Positions 10,995 through 24,407 of a stretch of DNA of 64,000 nt are shown here, in pieces. Below the pieces are notes generated by a model. It did not search any database, had not been told where the DNA came from, and worked only from the letters and a program-made list of their open reading frames with translations. Within the stretch, counting starts at the first letter, position 1; each line of letters starts with the position of its first letter. This DNA is from Phallus indusiatus (Eukaryota; Basidiomycota; Agaricomycetes; Phallales; Phallaceae). The position numbers were made by a program, and so were the translations under genes. The stretch is taken from positions 620,001 through 684,000 of the forward strand of contig JAQFWX010000002.1 of the NCBI GenBank assembly GCA_027605045.1, in the 5' to 3' direction.

Positions 10995-13140
10995 ATGACT
11001 GATATGGTAGGGTATTCCATGATTTCCTCAAGAAAGTCTCCAGATAATTAATTATCCACTCCTCCAGTCTCGCTCGATATTTCGTTATGCTCCCCAAGTG
11101 TCACTGACATTCATCATTGTCGGTGGCGGGTTCGCCGGTCTGTCTGCAGCTTATGTACTTGGAAAAGCTGGACATAAGTGTATCGTCCTAGAGAGTCATT
11201 CTTCGATGAGAACAGTATGTTTGCTTTGTTGGCAGGGATTCTGAGAGCAAAAACTGAACATCTATCTCCAGCCTCGTGGACCACTCAGCATTGCCTCAAA
11301 TCTTGCCAAACTATTCGGACGATGGGGCGTCTTGGAAACATTGGAACCCAGGAGTAGCAAACCCACTGGTGTTGAATACTTCAACTGTACGTGTCCTGTC
11401 ACTTGTGATACAATTGGCCCTGGTCTCACAATTGAGACTTGCAGATCGTACAGGAGAACATCTCCGTACGTGGACCTGGAAAGAAGTCGTATACGAAGCT
11501 ACGGGATTTCATTACCACCTTACTGACGTGCGTTTAATTGAACGATGCGGAGTAAAATATACTGATCTGGTTCAAAATTAGCAAATGGAGCTACAATCGT
11601 TACTTTTTAATTTGGCCACAGCTTCTGGTGCTGAAATTAGGTTCGGTTGTCGAGTACGAACCCTGGATCCAGCCGAGCCATCGGTAACTTTGGAAGACGG
11701 GCGAGTTATACGCGGCGATATCATTATTGGGGCAGACGGCAATCGTTCCCTAGTGAGAGAGTATGTACTTGGGTACAAGGATCCTGGGATTCCTACCGGA
11801 CTAACAGTTTTCGCGTAAGTGCCACTGCACAAAGACAGTTCAGTTCAGCATTGTCTAACCTTTTCTTTTATAGTACTACGGTCCCTATTTCGAAAATGGT
11901 AGGAGACGAGGAGCTTGTACCACTGATTGAAGCTACAGCGGTAAGTCCATTTAGCTTCAAATAATTAAACTAGCTGACAAGTTGGTCGGGGAGGGCTTAG
12001 ATATCAAAATGGTGAGTCTGAAATACTCGCGGATTGGGACGCATTTAGAAACTTTTGTTAGGCTCGGACCATCAAAAATTATACTTGGTTTAGCAGTGAA
12101 GGATCTTGACATATATTGTCTTTATCTCATTCATGATACCCGTAAATCAAGCGACAATCTGGGAGTTCGTGACGAGACGAAGAATATAGGGGATAGAATT
12201 CGAGAACTAGTTTCGGGTTGGGAACCGCGGTAAGACCATTGACTTGGCTTTGTTCATATACCCAATTGAAAAAAAATTAGGGTACAGAAAATTGCTAGTC
12301 TGATCACAGACGGTTATTTTTTCGAGGAAGTCAAACGCGGAAGCTATGATAATTGGGTGCATGAATCGAATCATTTAGTTTTGATTGGCGATGCATGCCA
12401 TTCAATGCCTGTGTGTTCAGCCCATTCTAGAGCTAGCTCATCTTTTTAAATGAAGAACCGACGTTTCTTTTAGGAATATGCCGTTCAACGATGTGCAATG
12501 ATAATTGAAGACGCGGCTGTTCTTGGCGATCTATTCTCTCGTATTGAAGGCTCAGAAAACATTCCATTTGTGCTAAACGCGTACCAGGAGCTTCGTCAGG
12601 CGCGATGTGCTGCAGTACAAGCTTGGGAGCAAAATGCCCAAAATTGTCTAAGCATACGAGAAGGAACCCTGGATGATTTGGAGGAACGTGACAAGGAGCT
12701 GATGGAAGCGTATATGAAACAGGAAGCGGACCCTGATAGAATTACTGAAATTTGGGACGGGTTGGCGCAAATGATATTGTGAGTTATATATACATACGTT
12801 GCAGGTCCGTGTGCTACATTCCCCGCTCTTATAATTTTTCTTTCTTGATAGATACGAGGTCGAGCTAGAGGTAGACCAATGGTGGGCGGATTTTGGGCAA
12901 CTGATGTCACCCACCTCGCCTGCTGCGAACCGTGTGACTTCATTCATGGACATCAACATTTCCACCTCGACTGAGACGATGCACGACTCCGCTCGTGAGT
13001 CTGCCAAGAACTTGAACTCAAGTCTGGAAAAGGTCAAGGTCGGCGAAATGTTGGACACAGATGCTCAGGTTGATACCCCTCGGGCCATGGGCCGTATTGT
13101 TGAAGAAAATAGTACCAATTCAAAATCAGTTGTAGACTAA
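10995..13140 (+). CDS. FAD-dependent monooxygenase (salicylate-hydroxylase-like)
   Basis: Group A flavoprotein monooxygenase, probably an aromatic hydroxylase; the substrate is unknown. The first coding exon is only MTDM (10995-11006), then an intron leads to SRSIFRYAPQ and the Rossmann motif IIVGGGFAGLSAAYVLGKAG. Next come PRGPLSIASNLAKLF, the central GDIIIGADGNRS (DG motif, about 11722-11757) and the GDACHSMP motif (12390-12413), which binds FAD ribityl. After an intron comes EYAVQRCAMIIEDAAVLGDLF. At that position the family usually has an A-Q-G motif; here it reads V-Q-R, so a conserved glycine appears replaced by arginine (codon cga). The C-terminal 90 residues are Ser/Thr-rich and lineage-specific. 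About eight introns. A single-gene locus with no adjacent biosynthetic cluster. Confidence 0.8.
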
Positions 13141-13368
13141 ATTTAGAGTCACTAATATGCATGTGCTTTTCAATCGGGTAGCAGACCTCGGAGATCAAAC
13201 CGTTTCAAACGTTGATTTCTGATTGCCATCGACACTTGAAACTCCGCACCACGTTCATCCTCTTTCCTCCCTCACTTTTCTTCTTCCTTTCTCACCGTTG
13301 ACTGCACATTCCTTTCAGATAATTTCCTTCTTTTTTACTCTCACTCCTTCTAGCTTCTTTCTACCATC

Positions 13369-15184
13369 ATGTCCGAGACGTCCGTGAGGTGTACAAACTG
13401 TTCCGAGCTCGTCTCACCTTCGTCTCTGTCCGATCACATTTGCGGCCAAAGTGCAGGTGGGATGGCTGGTGTTGGGAGGAGAGCATTCAAACATTTGATG
13501 ATAGGTATGTGTGTATTGTATTATGTGCTGCGTGCTGTTGTGCGCGCAAATTCACGCGCATTGCCACGTCTTGCAATATTCTGATAACTTTGAAGGAACT
13601 CCACCGCTGTCGCCGTTATCTTTTGACTACGGTCTTCGAACACCTTCGCCTTTATCCCCGCGCATCGCGACACCGACCTCCCCGTATCTGCTCCCCTTCC
13701 CCTTTTATCCCCAGGCAAACCCTGCAATTCGACCACAACAACCACCCTCCCCCCTATCCATTCCCGAAGCGATATCTGTCCCGCCTAGAATAAGGACACC
13801 TTCACATTCACCAACCCCAAAGTCTCCTCTTTCTCAAGTTATGGTCACTTCAGCTTCAGCGGATTCTCGCACACCTAAACTCCCGTTTCTGGAAAAATAT
13901 AAGAATAACACGACGGTCACTCGTTCTCCGCCGCAGCAAATACCCCTATCAAATGCACCATTACCGCCATCCCACGCTTACCAGGACGAAGAGGAGGAAG
14001 AATCTGGATTAGCTTATGACAAGGATGATGAGGACCCGCCATCATCTCCCACATCCACGTCGTCTCATTCAGTTTATTCCAATACAACTCGAATCACCCG
14101 CGACTTTCTATCCTCTCCTCCCCCTCCTCCCGTTCCCCCTCTGCCGACGTCGCCACCCAATTCAGTGCCGATGTCACCACCGCGACGTTCCCACACAAAT
14201 CCAACTACAGGACCACGCGGGGGTACAGCCGGCGTTCCGAGCCCAATTAGCCCCTCATCACCCCCGCTCGGCACTATGAGAAGCATCAGTGATGCCAAAC
14301 AGCATCACTCTCGCCGTCCACGCGATTCAGACTCGGGTCCAGATGTCAGCTCAGGCTCGACTTCTCTGTCATCTCAAATCAGTGACATCGTCGCTATCAC
14401 TACCACCGCTACTACCACTGCTTCGCCTAGTTCCGTCGCAAAGAAGCCTCGCATTAGAATTTGCGTCAAGTGCGACGTACGAATTGAAAATGGGAGATGG
14501 ATACGCATGGATGGTGGGAAAGGAATTCTATGCGAGGCTTGTTGGAAACACATGTACCTTCCCAGGGTAAGCAACATTGACACCACGCCATTGTCCTAGA
14601 GACTGATTCGCACCATTTAGTGTCGACGTTGTTCTAAAGTCATCGAAACAGCCGCAGTCTATTCCTCAGACGGTCAACTGAAAGGCAAATACCACAAACA
14701 CTGCTTTGCCTGCACAATCTGTGATGTGCCTTTCCAAAGTAACACATTCTGGATTTATCAAGGTCAACCAATGTGCGAGTACCACTATCATGAATCGAAT
14801 CACTCCCTCTGCGCGGCTAAAGAGTGCCGCAAGCCCATTGAGGGTCCTTGTGCTATTACAGAGGGTGATGTTAAATATCATCCGGCTTGTTTGACATGTT
14901 CTACGCCTGGATGTGCTGAGCGGCTTGAAGAGTATTGGGAAATCGAAGGTCGGATGTTGTGTGAGCAACACGCCAAGGAGTTGGAATTGCCAGAGTCGCC
15001 GACAAACCCTACTACTAATACTGCACCTGCTCCTACACATCCGACCGCTGGTACACCTCCCAAGAGATCGTCGCCTCCGTCTGTTCGTGCCATTCCCAGT
15101 ATGTTCAGACCGATGGATCCAAGTCGAAGACTACAAAAAAGAACTACCAAGCTTATTAATATACAAAGCGCCCTCGCGTTTTGA
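13369..15184 (+). CDS. LIM-domain protein with Pro/Ser-rich N-terminus (paxillin-like)
   Basis: Zinc-binding LIM protein, probably a cytoskeletal or polarity scaffold like fungal Pxl1; function inferred from family only. It begins MSETSVRCTNCSELV, a possible short zinc motif, followed after an intron by about 270 residues rich in Pro, Ser and Thr with PPPPPVPP tracts and an acidic stretch. The C-terminus has Cys-rich repeats: CVKCDVRIENG...CEACWKH (a shorter CxxC pair), then a full LIM finger CRRC-x19-HKHCFACTIC-x17-CEYH, then a second, ECRKPIEG...YHPACLTCSTPGC...CEQH. The final 60 residues are basic and Pro-rich. The exon 1-2 junction is uncertain: a donor at about 13505 or one at about 13458 both work. 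The intron at about 14567-14621 is clear. Confidence 0.82.
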
Positions 15185-16117
15185 GGAGAAAATAGAGAGA
15201 AATAGAGGGAGATAACGAATTCATTGTTCGTCGTTATCGCCCTTATATCTCTATTATGACCTAGGTATTTCACGTTTTATCAAAGGGACAAGAATTTCAT
15301 TTTCTTTAATCTTTTTAAAATTCCTCCCAAATTATCGCCCATTATCACATATGATGACTTCATGCATCTATGCTTGTTTCGATTTTCATGCTAGGCGATA
15401 ATTTTTTCTTCTATTCTACGGACATTGCAAACTAATATGTACAGAAACATAACGCACTGTACCCTACATATTCTGTTCATTTGTGATTCCTCTTTTTTCT
15501 GACACCTGCTTTTCTTACGCAGGACTATCTCCGCATAATTTATTTTAATCTTCTCTCCCCTATTTCTTCCGAAAAATTGTATCACCCGGTCATTACTTCC
15601 TCAGCTCCCGCAAAACTATACCGAAACCATTTTCAATTCTTCCCCTTGTATAATTAGGTGCCTATACCCCCATTTACCTTTCTTTGGATTTTCGTGGAAA
15701 AACTTTTTTTTTTCGTTCCGGATTTTTGTATTCTCATTCGCTCATACAATTTGTTGATATCCTTGTCGGTGGTTGTCAAATGCTCATATCTTCATTCCCT
15801 GACCATATTATAATGTGTGCGTGCTGTTGCATATCGATAATACTGCGCGCTTTTTACTTGCAACAGTAGTTCTGCTACCTGGGGTGTGGTTATCCTGAAC
15901 CCGGGGTTTGGGCTCGTGATTCCCGTCCAAGTTTCTTGCCACTCAGCCCAGTGGTTTTGAGTCGCATACAAAGTTATGTCCACAAGTAATGCACGACTGA
16001 GTAGGTTATTCGAAGCCTTAAAAAAGCGATAAGAGATTTCGAAGTGAAAGCAGCTTGGAGAGTGTGGAATTGTAGGGGGTGAGCATAAAGACGTTTTATA
16101 AAGGCAAGTAACTTTTA

Positions 16118-16155
<38 letters not shown>

Positions 16156-19100
16156 GTATTATGTTTGAAAAGATTAGAATTCAAGGTAGTGAGAAGTCTA
16201 TTATACTAACACTTTGTATTTGTAGGCTGTAGTTTAAGAAAACGCTGGTCACGGCATTATGCGCCCCTTTTCATCAATCGCACTTCAAACCGCATTTCTT
16301 GCAATTTGAATTATAAGCAAGATAACACTGTTATCTATACTTATATTAATATTTTTTTGGGTCAAAGACTTCTGAAGTTCGACAACAGGAGCAATGAACG
16401 ACGAATCATCACGAATGTGAGCGCTTCAAGTTTCAACTTCAGTATTCAAGCATATGTCCATTGTATAGACAAATAGAGTCAGTAATAATTTTTCTATGAC
16501 GAGGATGCATGTCTTTTCCAGATCCAACTGTTACAGATATGGGGCAGTTTTTGTTGTGTTGAGTGAAGACCACTAGGCTGACTGTAAAGTTAGGAAAAGT
16601 AGTCCAGCGTCTATGTCGGAGTGTCAATATTAATTTCAATGCCTTAGCGCCCAGTTCACGTCCACAGCGCCGTGAGTTCAATCATTGGTGTTCTCGCCTT
16701 TATTCTTGTCTCGTTCGAATTACCACGCTCATCCATATTGAAAGAGTATTGAGATACACTGAGGGGTTCTATTAAATATCTAAGGCTTCCATGTCGATCT
16801 TCCTTGTTTTTTGCTCTTCAGTAATTTCCCTAAGGAATAGAGTTTATTTGTCGCGAAGATAATAAATTCGGCTCAAAGGTATGAGAGATTCAGAGAGAAT
16901 GTTCCTTAAAATATGTCAAACCTTTATTTCCCAGAAGCTTTTATCGCTCAACATAAACTCGTTACACCTAAGCTGCTGGCCTTAGCAGTTACCACTAGAT
17001 CGACTCTGATCTTTCGAGCCACGTTCTCAACTTCAAACGTCATCGCGTCATAGTTTAATATGATTAAGATGTGTATGAACCGATCAAGACAAATGCGTCC
17101 TAAAATTACCTTGGACCATTGGTGGATACACTTCAAACTGGCGTAGCGATCAAATGTATCCGCAAAAACAAACACAGGAAGACTTCCTTATTCAATCGCA
17201 TTGCTAATGATTTTTCCCCAACTCCGATAGGATCATGAAAGGTTTCTGTTGGTCAACAGCTTTTTCTTACCCGACTTACCATTGTGCAAAGATCTGAGAG
17301 TGGTATTCTGGTCTGCTTCTGAGGACTTCTGGGATTTATATAGCCACTAAAGCATTCATACCCGATAATCCTTCTTGAGTAGGCCGCGATTAAATGTTGA
17401 GCGAGTGCAGCTAAGAGAAATCTCCTTTACAAACTATGCGATCGTCATGGTGGCGCTGAGCTGGGCGTATTTGTTATTTATTGCCCAAGTCGAAGAAAAA
17501 CTTATAGTAAATCAAGAAGAGAAAATATACAATCGGTGAGTCACGCATACTTGGGTACGCTTCCCTCTTGCCTTTAAATAATCCCGTTGCCCCTTGAATG
17601 CACCAGTGTCTATCTAAGAAGAGTTGCTGCCACCGCTTAATATAATATCCTAACGAAATGATACGATCACCTTTTTGAAGGATCAATGTTCTCTTTCTAT
17701 GTATGGGCTTCAAAATGCTATGGGTTTGGCTTCTTATTGGACTCAGGATAGTGAGTATCACCTTACCATTCTGTGCCAATATAAATGTGATTCTATCTTC
17801 TTCGTAACCAAGGCCTAGGATCCAGCGAGTCAACTCTTTGCCACGCTGTGATCTGGGAGCTCATAGTAGAAGCCCTGATTTCTTCATCAGCGAGCCTACC
17901 TTTCTTAGTTAGAGAAAATTTTAGTCTTCGACTTGAAGCATCGCAGCCCGCATTAAAGGTACGATATTTATCTACGCTAGTGCCTGCGCTTCTGTCAATG
18001 CCATTGCGCCTTAGATCGCGTACGCACTTGAGCTGATTCTCTTGCCTTGTAGTTTCGGACACCATCTAAAATTACCCATGATTCCAAGAAGACACGGTTC
18101 TCGCGGGTGAACCCGTGACTTCGATCTCGTCAAGGATCTCATCAGCTTCTCGGGAAACGAATAAGAAAACAAGAATATCACTTGACAAACAAACTATATC
18201 ATTTTGGCAAGTGAGATCTATTTCAGGGTATACATATCTCAGAGACAGTTCTCCGTCTATTATTTATTATGCGCGTCACGCTTTTTTTCGCTTGTTCTTT
18301 TGAAAAAGACCGTTGGCAAGTATCAGATTTCGTGACCTGGCTACTACATATCAACATTAACTAATTCTCTTCTGAGTTCTCATTTATAATACGCGAAACA
18401 TGAACGAGGACCCCAGCCAGAGCAACAGGTAGTATAGTATTTATTAAATGTTATATTCGATTTGAATAAAGGATGAATGCCTCGTGAAAAGATGTCCGCT
18501 TGTCTGATAAGCAGTCACTCGTATAGTAGCGTTGTATATATATTTTATGAACCTGAAACGTGGATTCAATTCCAGTCTGAACTGCGAGCCATCATCGCAA
18601 AAAATCGTAATCACTTGAAAATCTAGGCGAAGCAGTCTATCACCTATGTATTAGCGTGTAAATCTGTTATGCAGTATCATATATTTATATATGTATATAT
18701 ACTCTGTAAAAAATCCCCACCTGGGGATGAGTTTCAATGTCGTCGCTTAAAAATAACCCGTGCGTTGTTGATCGGACTCCTTTTCGGACGATGGTTCAGA
18801 TTTTCACATTTCTCGGATAAGTATGCATGTCCAGTCCAAGGCTCAAGCGTGTTTAAATTACTCGTGGTGTGGCAGGCTACCCAGCTTCCTTGAATTAGAT
18901 TCATTGACAAAATTTCTTGAGTACCTGAAACCGCGGTGGGCCATGACAAAATCAAATTTATGTAAGGGATTATGTTCATTGATGATGTTGGGAGATTGTG
19001 TTACATGGAAGACAAAATTTGAAACATCAAGCAAGTGGCGTCATTGAGAGTGCTTCTTTGGGACCCCTTGCAGCTTTCAAAGGGCCACTCGGTGGTGAAG

Positions 19101-21013
19101 TTTATGAAGAGGCTTTTCCACCATCAACCATCAAATTGAAGGGCTGGGACAAAAGAACTTGATTGTGTTTTTTTCCTTAGAGGATGAGGATAAATTAAGG
19201 AACACGGATTTTGGATGACGTACGGTCAACACGCAATACACAACACCACCATGCTTCTAGATATGCACAAACTTCGAATTCTTAAGTGCGGGGCTCTGCG
19301 TTTTGAAGAGCCAGTCAGAGCCTGTTACGAGTGTGCCACTGACACAACTACATTCTGGTAGGGAATACTTCCAGTGATTTAGCTTTGATCCATGCAGTAT
19401 GAAGTAAGGATTTTTTTAGATATTAAACATCATTTGAACCTCTCAAATCAGCAAAGCCCAGCCCGCACTGGCACTTTTTCTTAATTTATGTAATATAGCT
19501 GACCTGCCAAACTAGGGTCAAAAGGGATATCAAATGAACTGAAGCTTATCAAAATGAAATATGTACCAAGTTTCACTTGGATGATCTTGTCTTTAATAGG
19601 CGTTTTATATTTAAAATTAGGATTTCGTGCCTACGCCATTCTTTTTGGATTGGATTTGGGATTACGAAGGGAAGAATGTCAATATATGCAAACACTCAGA
19701 GGATTTTTTCTCAGGAGCGAAGTTCAGCCAAATCGATGTTATGACATCTGGTTCGATCGAATTGGAGAAGGAGGAAGGTAGGGTAGCGAGAAGCCAGCAG
19801 AACGGCAATTCGGAGCGAAGAATCGCTCGTGATGAGGCGAAACTGTTGGTGAGAGCCAGTATTGCCGTTATTATTATAGTGAGTTGTTCCTAACTCGGCA
19901 TTAGCTGCGGATAACAAAATCGGTAGATTTATGGATAACAGGGTTGGAATCTAATCTTGCCACAATGGCCGAGTCGGATGCCACAACAATTGGAGGGGTA
20001 TAGAGTCTAGCTAGGTATGGAGAGACGGAAATAACTTCCGTATTTGATCTTGGAAAAACAAACGTTTTCACTGGAGCGGACCAAAGATTTATCATTATTG
20101 GATGCTGCTATTATTACCGCTTGGACCCTCGATTTGACAAGTTGCTTTGGTTTTGCATGTTCAACGTTTAAGCTCCAGCTTGAGTAGGCATTATTTCGGC
20201 AGACAAAGTTGGTATTACGAGTTGGACATGATCCGACGGAGAGACGTACCAATAGGCAGAGGGAAGAAATGGCTTCAGATGCGGACGGAACGGCTGGATG
20301 AAAAATGAGGGATTTTGATTGCCTGTGACGTAGGTTGACAGTGTTTGAAAATTAAGGTTGACAAACTAGTGTGGTCGCGTGAGGAGAGGAAGACTTTTCT
20401 CTCTTTCTCTGTCTCTCTCTGTGTGCTTGTGCCGTATCAAGACCTCTCAATGCAAACTCTATAAGAGAATCGGGGTCTGTTGATACTGAGAGAGCCTTTG
20501 AATTTTGGGGGGGTTGGGAAGGGAGTTGTTAATTGTTCTGGCTAAAACGATGTAAATTACGTCATTTTCAGGTACATAAAACAAAAGAGCCGCACGGACG
20601 GTACTTTGCAGTGAGAGAGAGAAGTCACGTGGTGCCGAGCGCCGGTTCATTCGGAAAAGAATTGGAACTCCGAAAGATTATGAAACATGGAGAGAGATGA
20701 AAGCAGCGTTTCAGAAACAAGCAGCTAGTGAAGTGACATGCCTAGTCTCCATGTGCTGGGAAGTAGGAGGGGGAGGAGGGGAAGGAGGGGACTGCCGAGT
20801 TGGATCGGGAAAATGCGGCAGATTGGACAGGTTCAAGGGTGGTGGGTGTGTGTGACATGGTTTGTCAGCAAGGCCCGGTAAGCGGAGGCCGCACGAGTTG
20901 TGTTTTTGAACCATAACCCGTTCTCGTAGCCGCCCGAGTTTTCTGAGTCGATTTCACTTGCTGATTAACAATTTCTTTTTAATTTTTTTTTTAACTTTTT
21001 CTCGAGAGAGAGG
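15185..21013. other. Gene-poor 5.8 kb interval
   Basis: No open frame here resembles a known family. The first few hundred bases are presumably the 3' UTR of the LIM gene. A (TC)n tract lies at 16121-16153. Two overlapping minus-strand frames at 17474-18065 (starting MVSETTRQENQ) have splice-like signals but no recognisable domain, so a small unknown gene there cannot be excluded. The last 600 bp before 21014 contains CT- and GA-rich stretches and is likely the promoter and leader of the transcription-factor gene. I saw no terminal repeats or transposase. Confidence 0.4.
16121..16153. repeat. (TC)n microsatellite
   Basis: An uninterrupted run of about 16 TC dinucleotides in intergenic DNA about 0.9 kb downstream of the LIM gene. 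A candidate polymorphic marker; no function is implied. Confidence 0.9.
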
Positions 21014-24000
21014 ATGGCCCCCAGAGACGAGTCGAATAGCCCTCCCCCTCCCCCTCAACCACCACCACCATCTTCTGGTAACAGCAGTAACAGACACGCT
21101 AGATCGTCCCGGCACTCACCTCCTCAACAATCCGACTCTCGTCGCCGTCGTGCTGCCGCTTCCTCTGCCGCTGTTCCCGCCGACTACCCTCCTCAGAGTC
21201 CCAACCATCCTCCCGTCTCGGCCGGCAGATTGCATTACTCTCTGCCGCCTTTGCCTGGCATGAATCCCAACTACCCGCCCACCACTCCCCTTACCTTCCT
21301 CACCAACACTATCCGCCTCCTCCTCATCATCATCACCTCGGTGGCCCGCCTCCAGTGCCTCCAAATGCCCCCCCGCTGGGCCCAATGTACCCTTATGGCA
21401 TGCCCCCGCACGCCCCGCCCTACGCGCATCACCCCTATGGTCATCACTACCAGTATGGCCCAATGGGTCCCGGCGGATTTCCTCCTCCTCGTCCTCCCGA
21501 AATCTCATCTCAACCCTCTCCCCATCAGGCACCCGCCAGCACCCCAACACCCCCATCTTCCAACAAGTCCATAAAGCGAAAGCGAAAGCCAGACGAAAGA
21601 AAGACAGACGACGATCATGAACCCGCCACCGAACTCAAGAAGCGAACCAAGACCCAGCGTGCTTGTGATTCTTGTCGTTCCAGGAAAATACGGTACGTCT
21701 ATCATCCCATTTTCCTTTTTTTTTCTCATGGTGCCTTGGCCTTGTGCCCGGGTACCTGTCATATATATTTGTTTCATCGCTATTGATTATGGTTTATCTG
21801 ATAACGCTTTTGTTAAAAGATGCGATATCCTGCCTGATTCAGAGCCACCTCTCTGTCAGCACTGCAAACAATATGGCTTCGATTGTACCTTCTTTCTGCC
21901 TATCACCGAGACCAGGTTCAAGAAAAAGCGAACGGACGAAGAAGTGTCCGTCACGAACACCGCTGCCACCGGAAGTAATTCCGCAGCCGCCAAATCTGCT
22001 GATGACCCTCGTCAGCCAGGTGCTTCCAAAACCGATGTATCTGCAAAAGGCGAAACGAAGGTCTTGGGTCAGTACCACAGCCTTTTTTTATTTATTTATA
22101 ACGCCACCCTTTTAATTTACAAACTGTTTCAATGTTTATCCATCAGGTCCAACAAGCACTGCCTTCTTGTTGCATTCTACCGCAACTGTACCCTCTCGTG
22201 CCTACGAAAATTATGATCAAAGGTACAACCACACTTGGGAACTCACCAAATCAGGAGATGGATTCATTCAAGTCCACGAGCCTCCTTCCAAAGAACAACC
22301 TGGTTCCCTTTCTAGGACGTTTGACTTGCGACTCGAAAGGGAAGTTGTAGAAAAACTCGTAAATAGTTACTTCACCAATCTCGCTCCAATCTTTCCCGTC
22401 GTTACACGGGAGGAATTCCTGTCCACGCCGTCTCCATCGCCCGTTCTATTATATGCTATTTGTTCAGTTGCGGCTGCTAGCAGAGACGTCCCCCCCGCCG
22501 TTTTCGACAATCTTCGTAATGCTGTCAACTCTGTCATAAAATCTGACGATGTTCTCAGTACGACTTCAACTGTCAATCTTCAAGCTCTTTTAATTCTTGG
22601 CATGTGTGGCGACTGTCATTCCCAATTTATCCCCAATGCACTCTCTGCGTATTGGTTAAGAACAGGTATCGCCATTCGAATGGGTCAAGATTTGGGTTTG
22701 CATCGTGCAGAATCCGTAAAGCAGAATATTGAACTTAGACGGCGTCTCTGGGCCTCATGTGTTATAACGGATAGATGGTGCAGCCTTACGTATGGCCATC
22801 CCATCATGATCGACTTGGAAGATTGCGATATGCGGATGACCGTTAGTGATCGGGTGGAGGATATGTATATGAATGAATTATTGAAGCTAAGCATTCTTAT
22901 TGGTCGAGTCCTGAAGATGATATACAGGTAAAGTGTCCCTAAATTTTTTTCCCTTTATTCCCTTGGGAAATTAATGAAATTTTAGCCCAAGTGGTCTCGT
23001 GTTAGCTACAGACGAAAGCCTCACCAAACTTTTGGAAGAACTGGACGCCTGGAACGTCAGGCTCCCTCCGCCTTACAATTCACAGGCGTGAACAGCAATC
23101 AACATGCGGGCCTCCTTCGTCTTTTCTACAGTAGCGTTCTAATGCTTTTCTGGCGTGTTTTCATGCGCATATCCTATACTGTACCCGCTCATTTAACATT
23201 CGTCCTTACCGTGGAGAAGTGGAGTGAGCTTGTCACTATGACAAGGGAATCAATCGAGTGGCTTGACGCTAATGAACAATTTTATGATGTCTGGATGCTC
23301 GTAGCATACTGTGCGACTAGTTGCGCTTTTGTTCAAGTTTGTTTCATATTTTCTTTCTATCATCCTTTTATTTTATTTCATACAACTCTCTCATTCCCTT
23401 TTTTTATATAGTACCATACATGGGCTAGACGTCAAGACCCTGAGGCAGCTGCAAGTCTACGAAAGCTGAGAGATTGTATCAAACGATGGGAGGGAACTCT
23501 TACACCAGACCATCGTTCAACAAGACGCAAGGTGAGTGTCGTTTCGATAGGGATTTGAAATTTTTCTTACAATAATAATCCGCAGACCGCCGAGATCATC
23601 GCTTTATTATACGAATCAACGCAGATGCCTGTAACATCTGCAGGCAAACAAGGAGATGCGATTAATCCGACGGTTGGCGTGCGTATGAGGGGAAATCAAC
23701 CGGATTCGAAAGGGTTAGTGTTCAAAAAAGACCCGAGTAGGCCTGGCGGCGGGATTTTCGTCGCTGTTGATGCGGATTACAGTGATTTACCCACGACGGT
23801 TGTTGCCTCGACGAAGAATCAAAGTGGGGAAGAAAATCAAGGTCAAGATCAAAGCCAAAGCGACGCTGCTGAACACGGCAAACAGCAGCAACCACAGCAG
23901 ACACAACAGCAGACACAACAGCAACCGCAACCGCAACAACAGCCCGCGCCTGGTTCTTCGGCGAGCATTGTCAACTACACTCCGCTGCCCACTCCTACAA

Positions 24001-24407
24001 CACTGAACCTCAATCCACGTATGAATGCCCCATCTCTGACAGGTGATGGACAGAGGCAAGTACAATTGATGAACGTTCTGGACTCTACGATGGGCATCTC
24101 TTCTGCTCAAGTAAATCAAATTCCCAATCCTGAGCAGCTTATGGCTGAGACCGTAGTTGATGGTTTACCTGCTGGAAGCATGTTTGATTGGGAGCAATGG
24201 GAGACCTTTTTCTCTCGTTTCGGTATGGCTAGCGGTATGGGAGCCGAGAATGCTGCAGGTACGCTACAAGCTTTTGCAAGTCACGCTGCCGCTCAAGCTC
24301 AAGCCGGTGCGGCTACATTGGCTGGCATTGGGAGAAATAGACCCATAAATATTGCACCACAGCCATCCAATGATCAACGGTCTTTGGATGCCTTGAAAGG
24401 CAAATAA
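21014..24407 (+). CDS. Zn2Cys6 transcription factor with fungal_trans domain (two apparent frameshifts)
   Basis: Binuclear zinc cluster regulator. It starts MAPRDESNSPPPPP and has a Pro/His/Tyr-rich N-terminus. The cluster is CDSCRSRKIRC then CQHCKQYGFDC, the motif being split by an intron at about 21693-21820. The middle-homology region has SYFTNLAPIFPVV, YWLRTGIAIRMGQDLGLHR and LRRRLWASCVITDR. The C-terminus is Gln-rich (QQQPQPQQQ, about 23880-23950) and ends MLAG-type low complexity with LDALKGK. Two places need a 1-nt correction to keep the frame: about 21278-21290 in a C-rich stretch, and about 23066-23072, where LPPPY should read LPPALQFTGVN. Flanking coding quality is good on both sides, so these are either sequence errors or recent inactivation. 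Targets are unknown; the cluster resembles regulators related to XlnR only loosely. Confidence 0.8.

Noticed and set aside
13521..15273. Long antisense frames within the LIM gene
   Set aside because: These are shadows of a Pro/Ser-rich coding strand, with Gly/Val-rich meaningless composition.
17474..18065. Overlapping minus-strand frames that could be a small gene
   Set aside because: Splice-like signals exist, but no domain or family is recognisable and no single structure is preferred, so it is mentioned only in the interval note.
21116..21556. Antisense 146-codon frame opposite the transcription factor
   Set aside because: A composition shadow of the Pro-rich region; no start context or domain.
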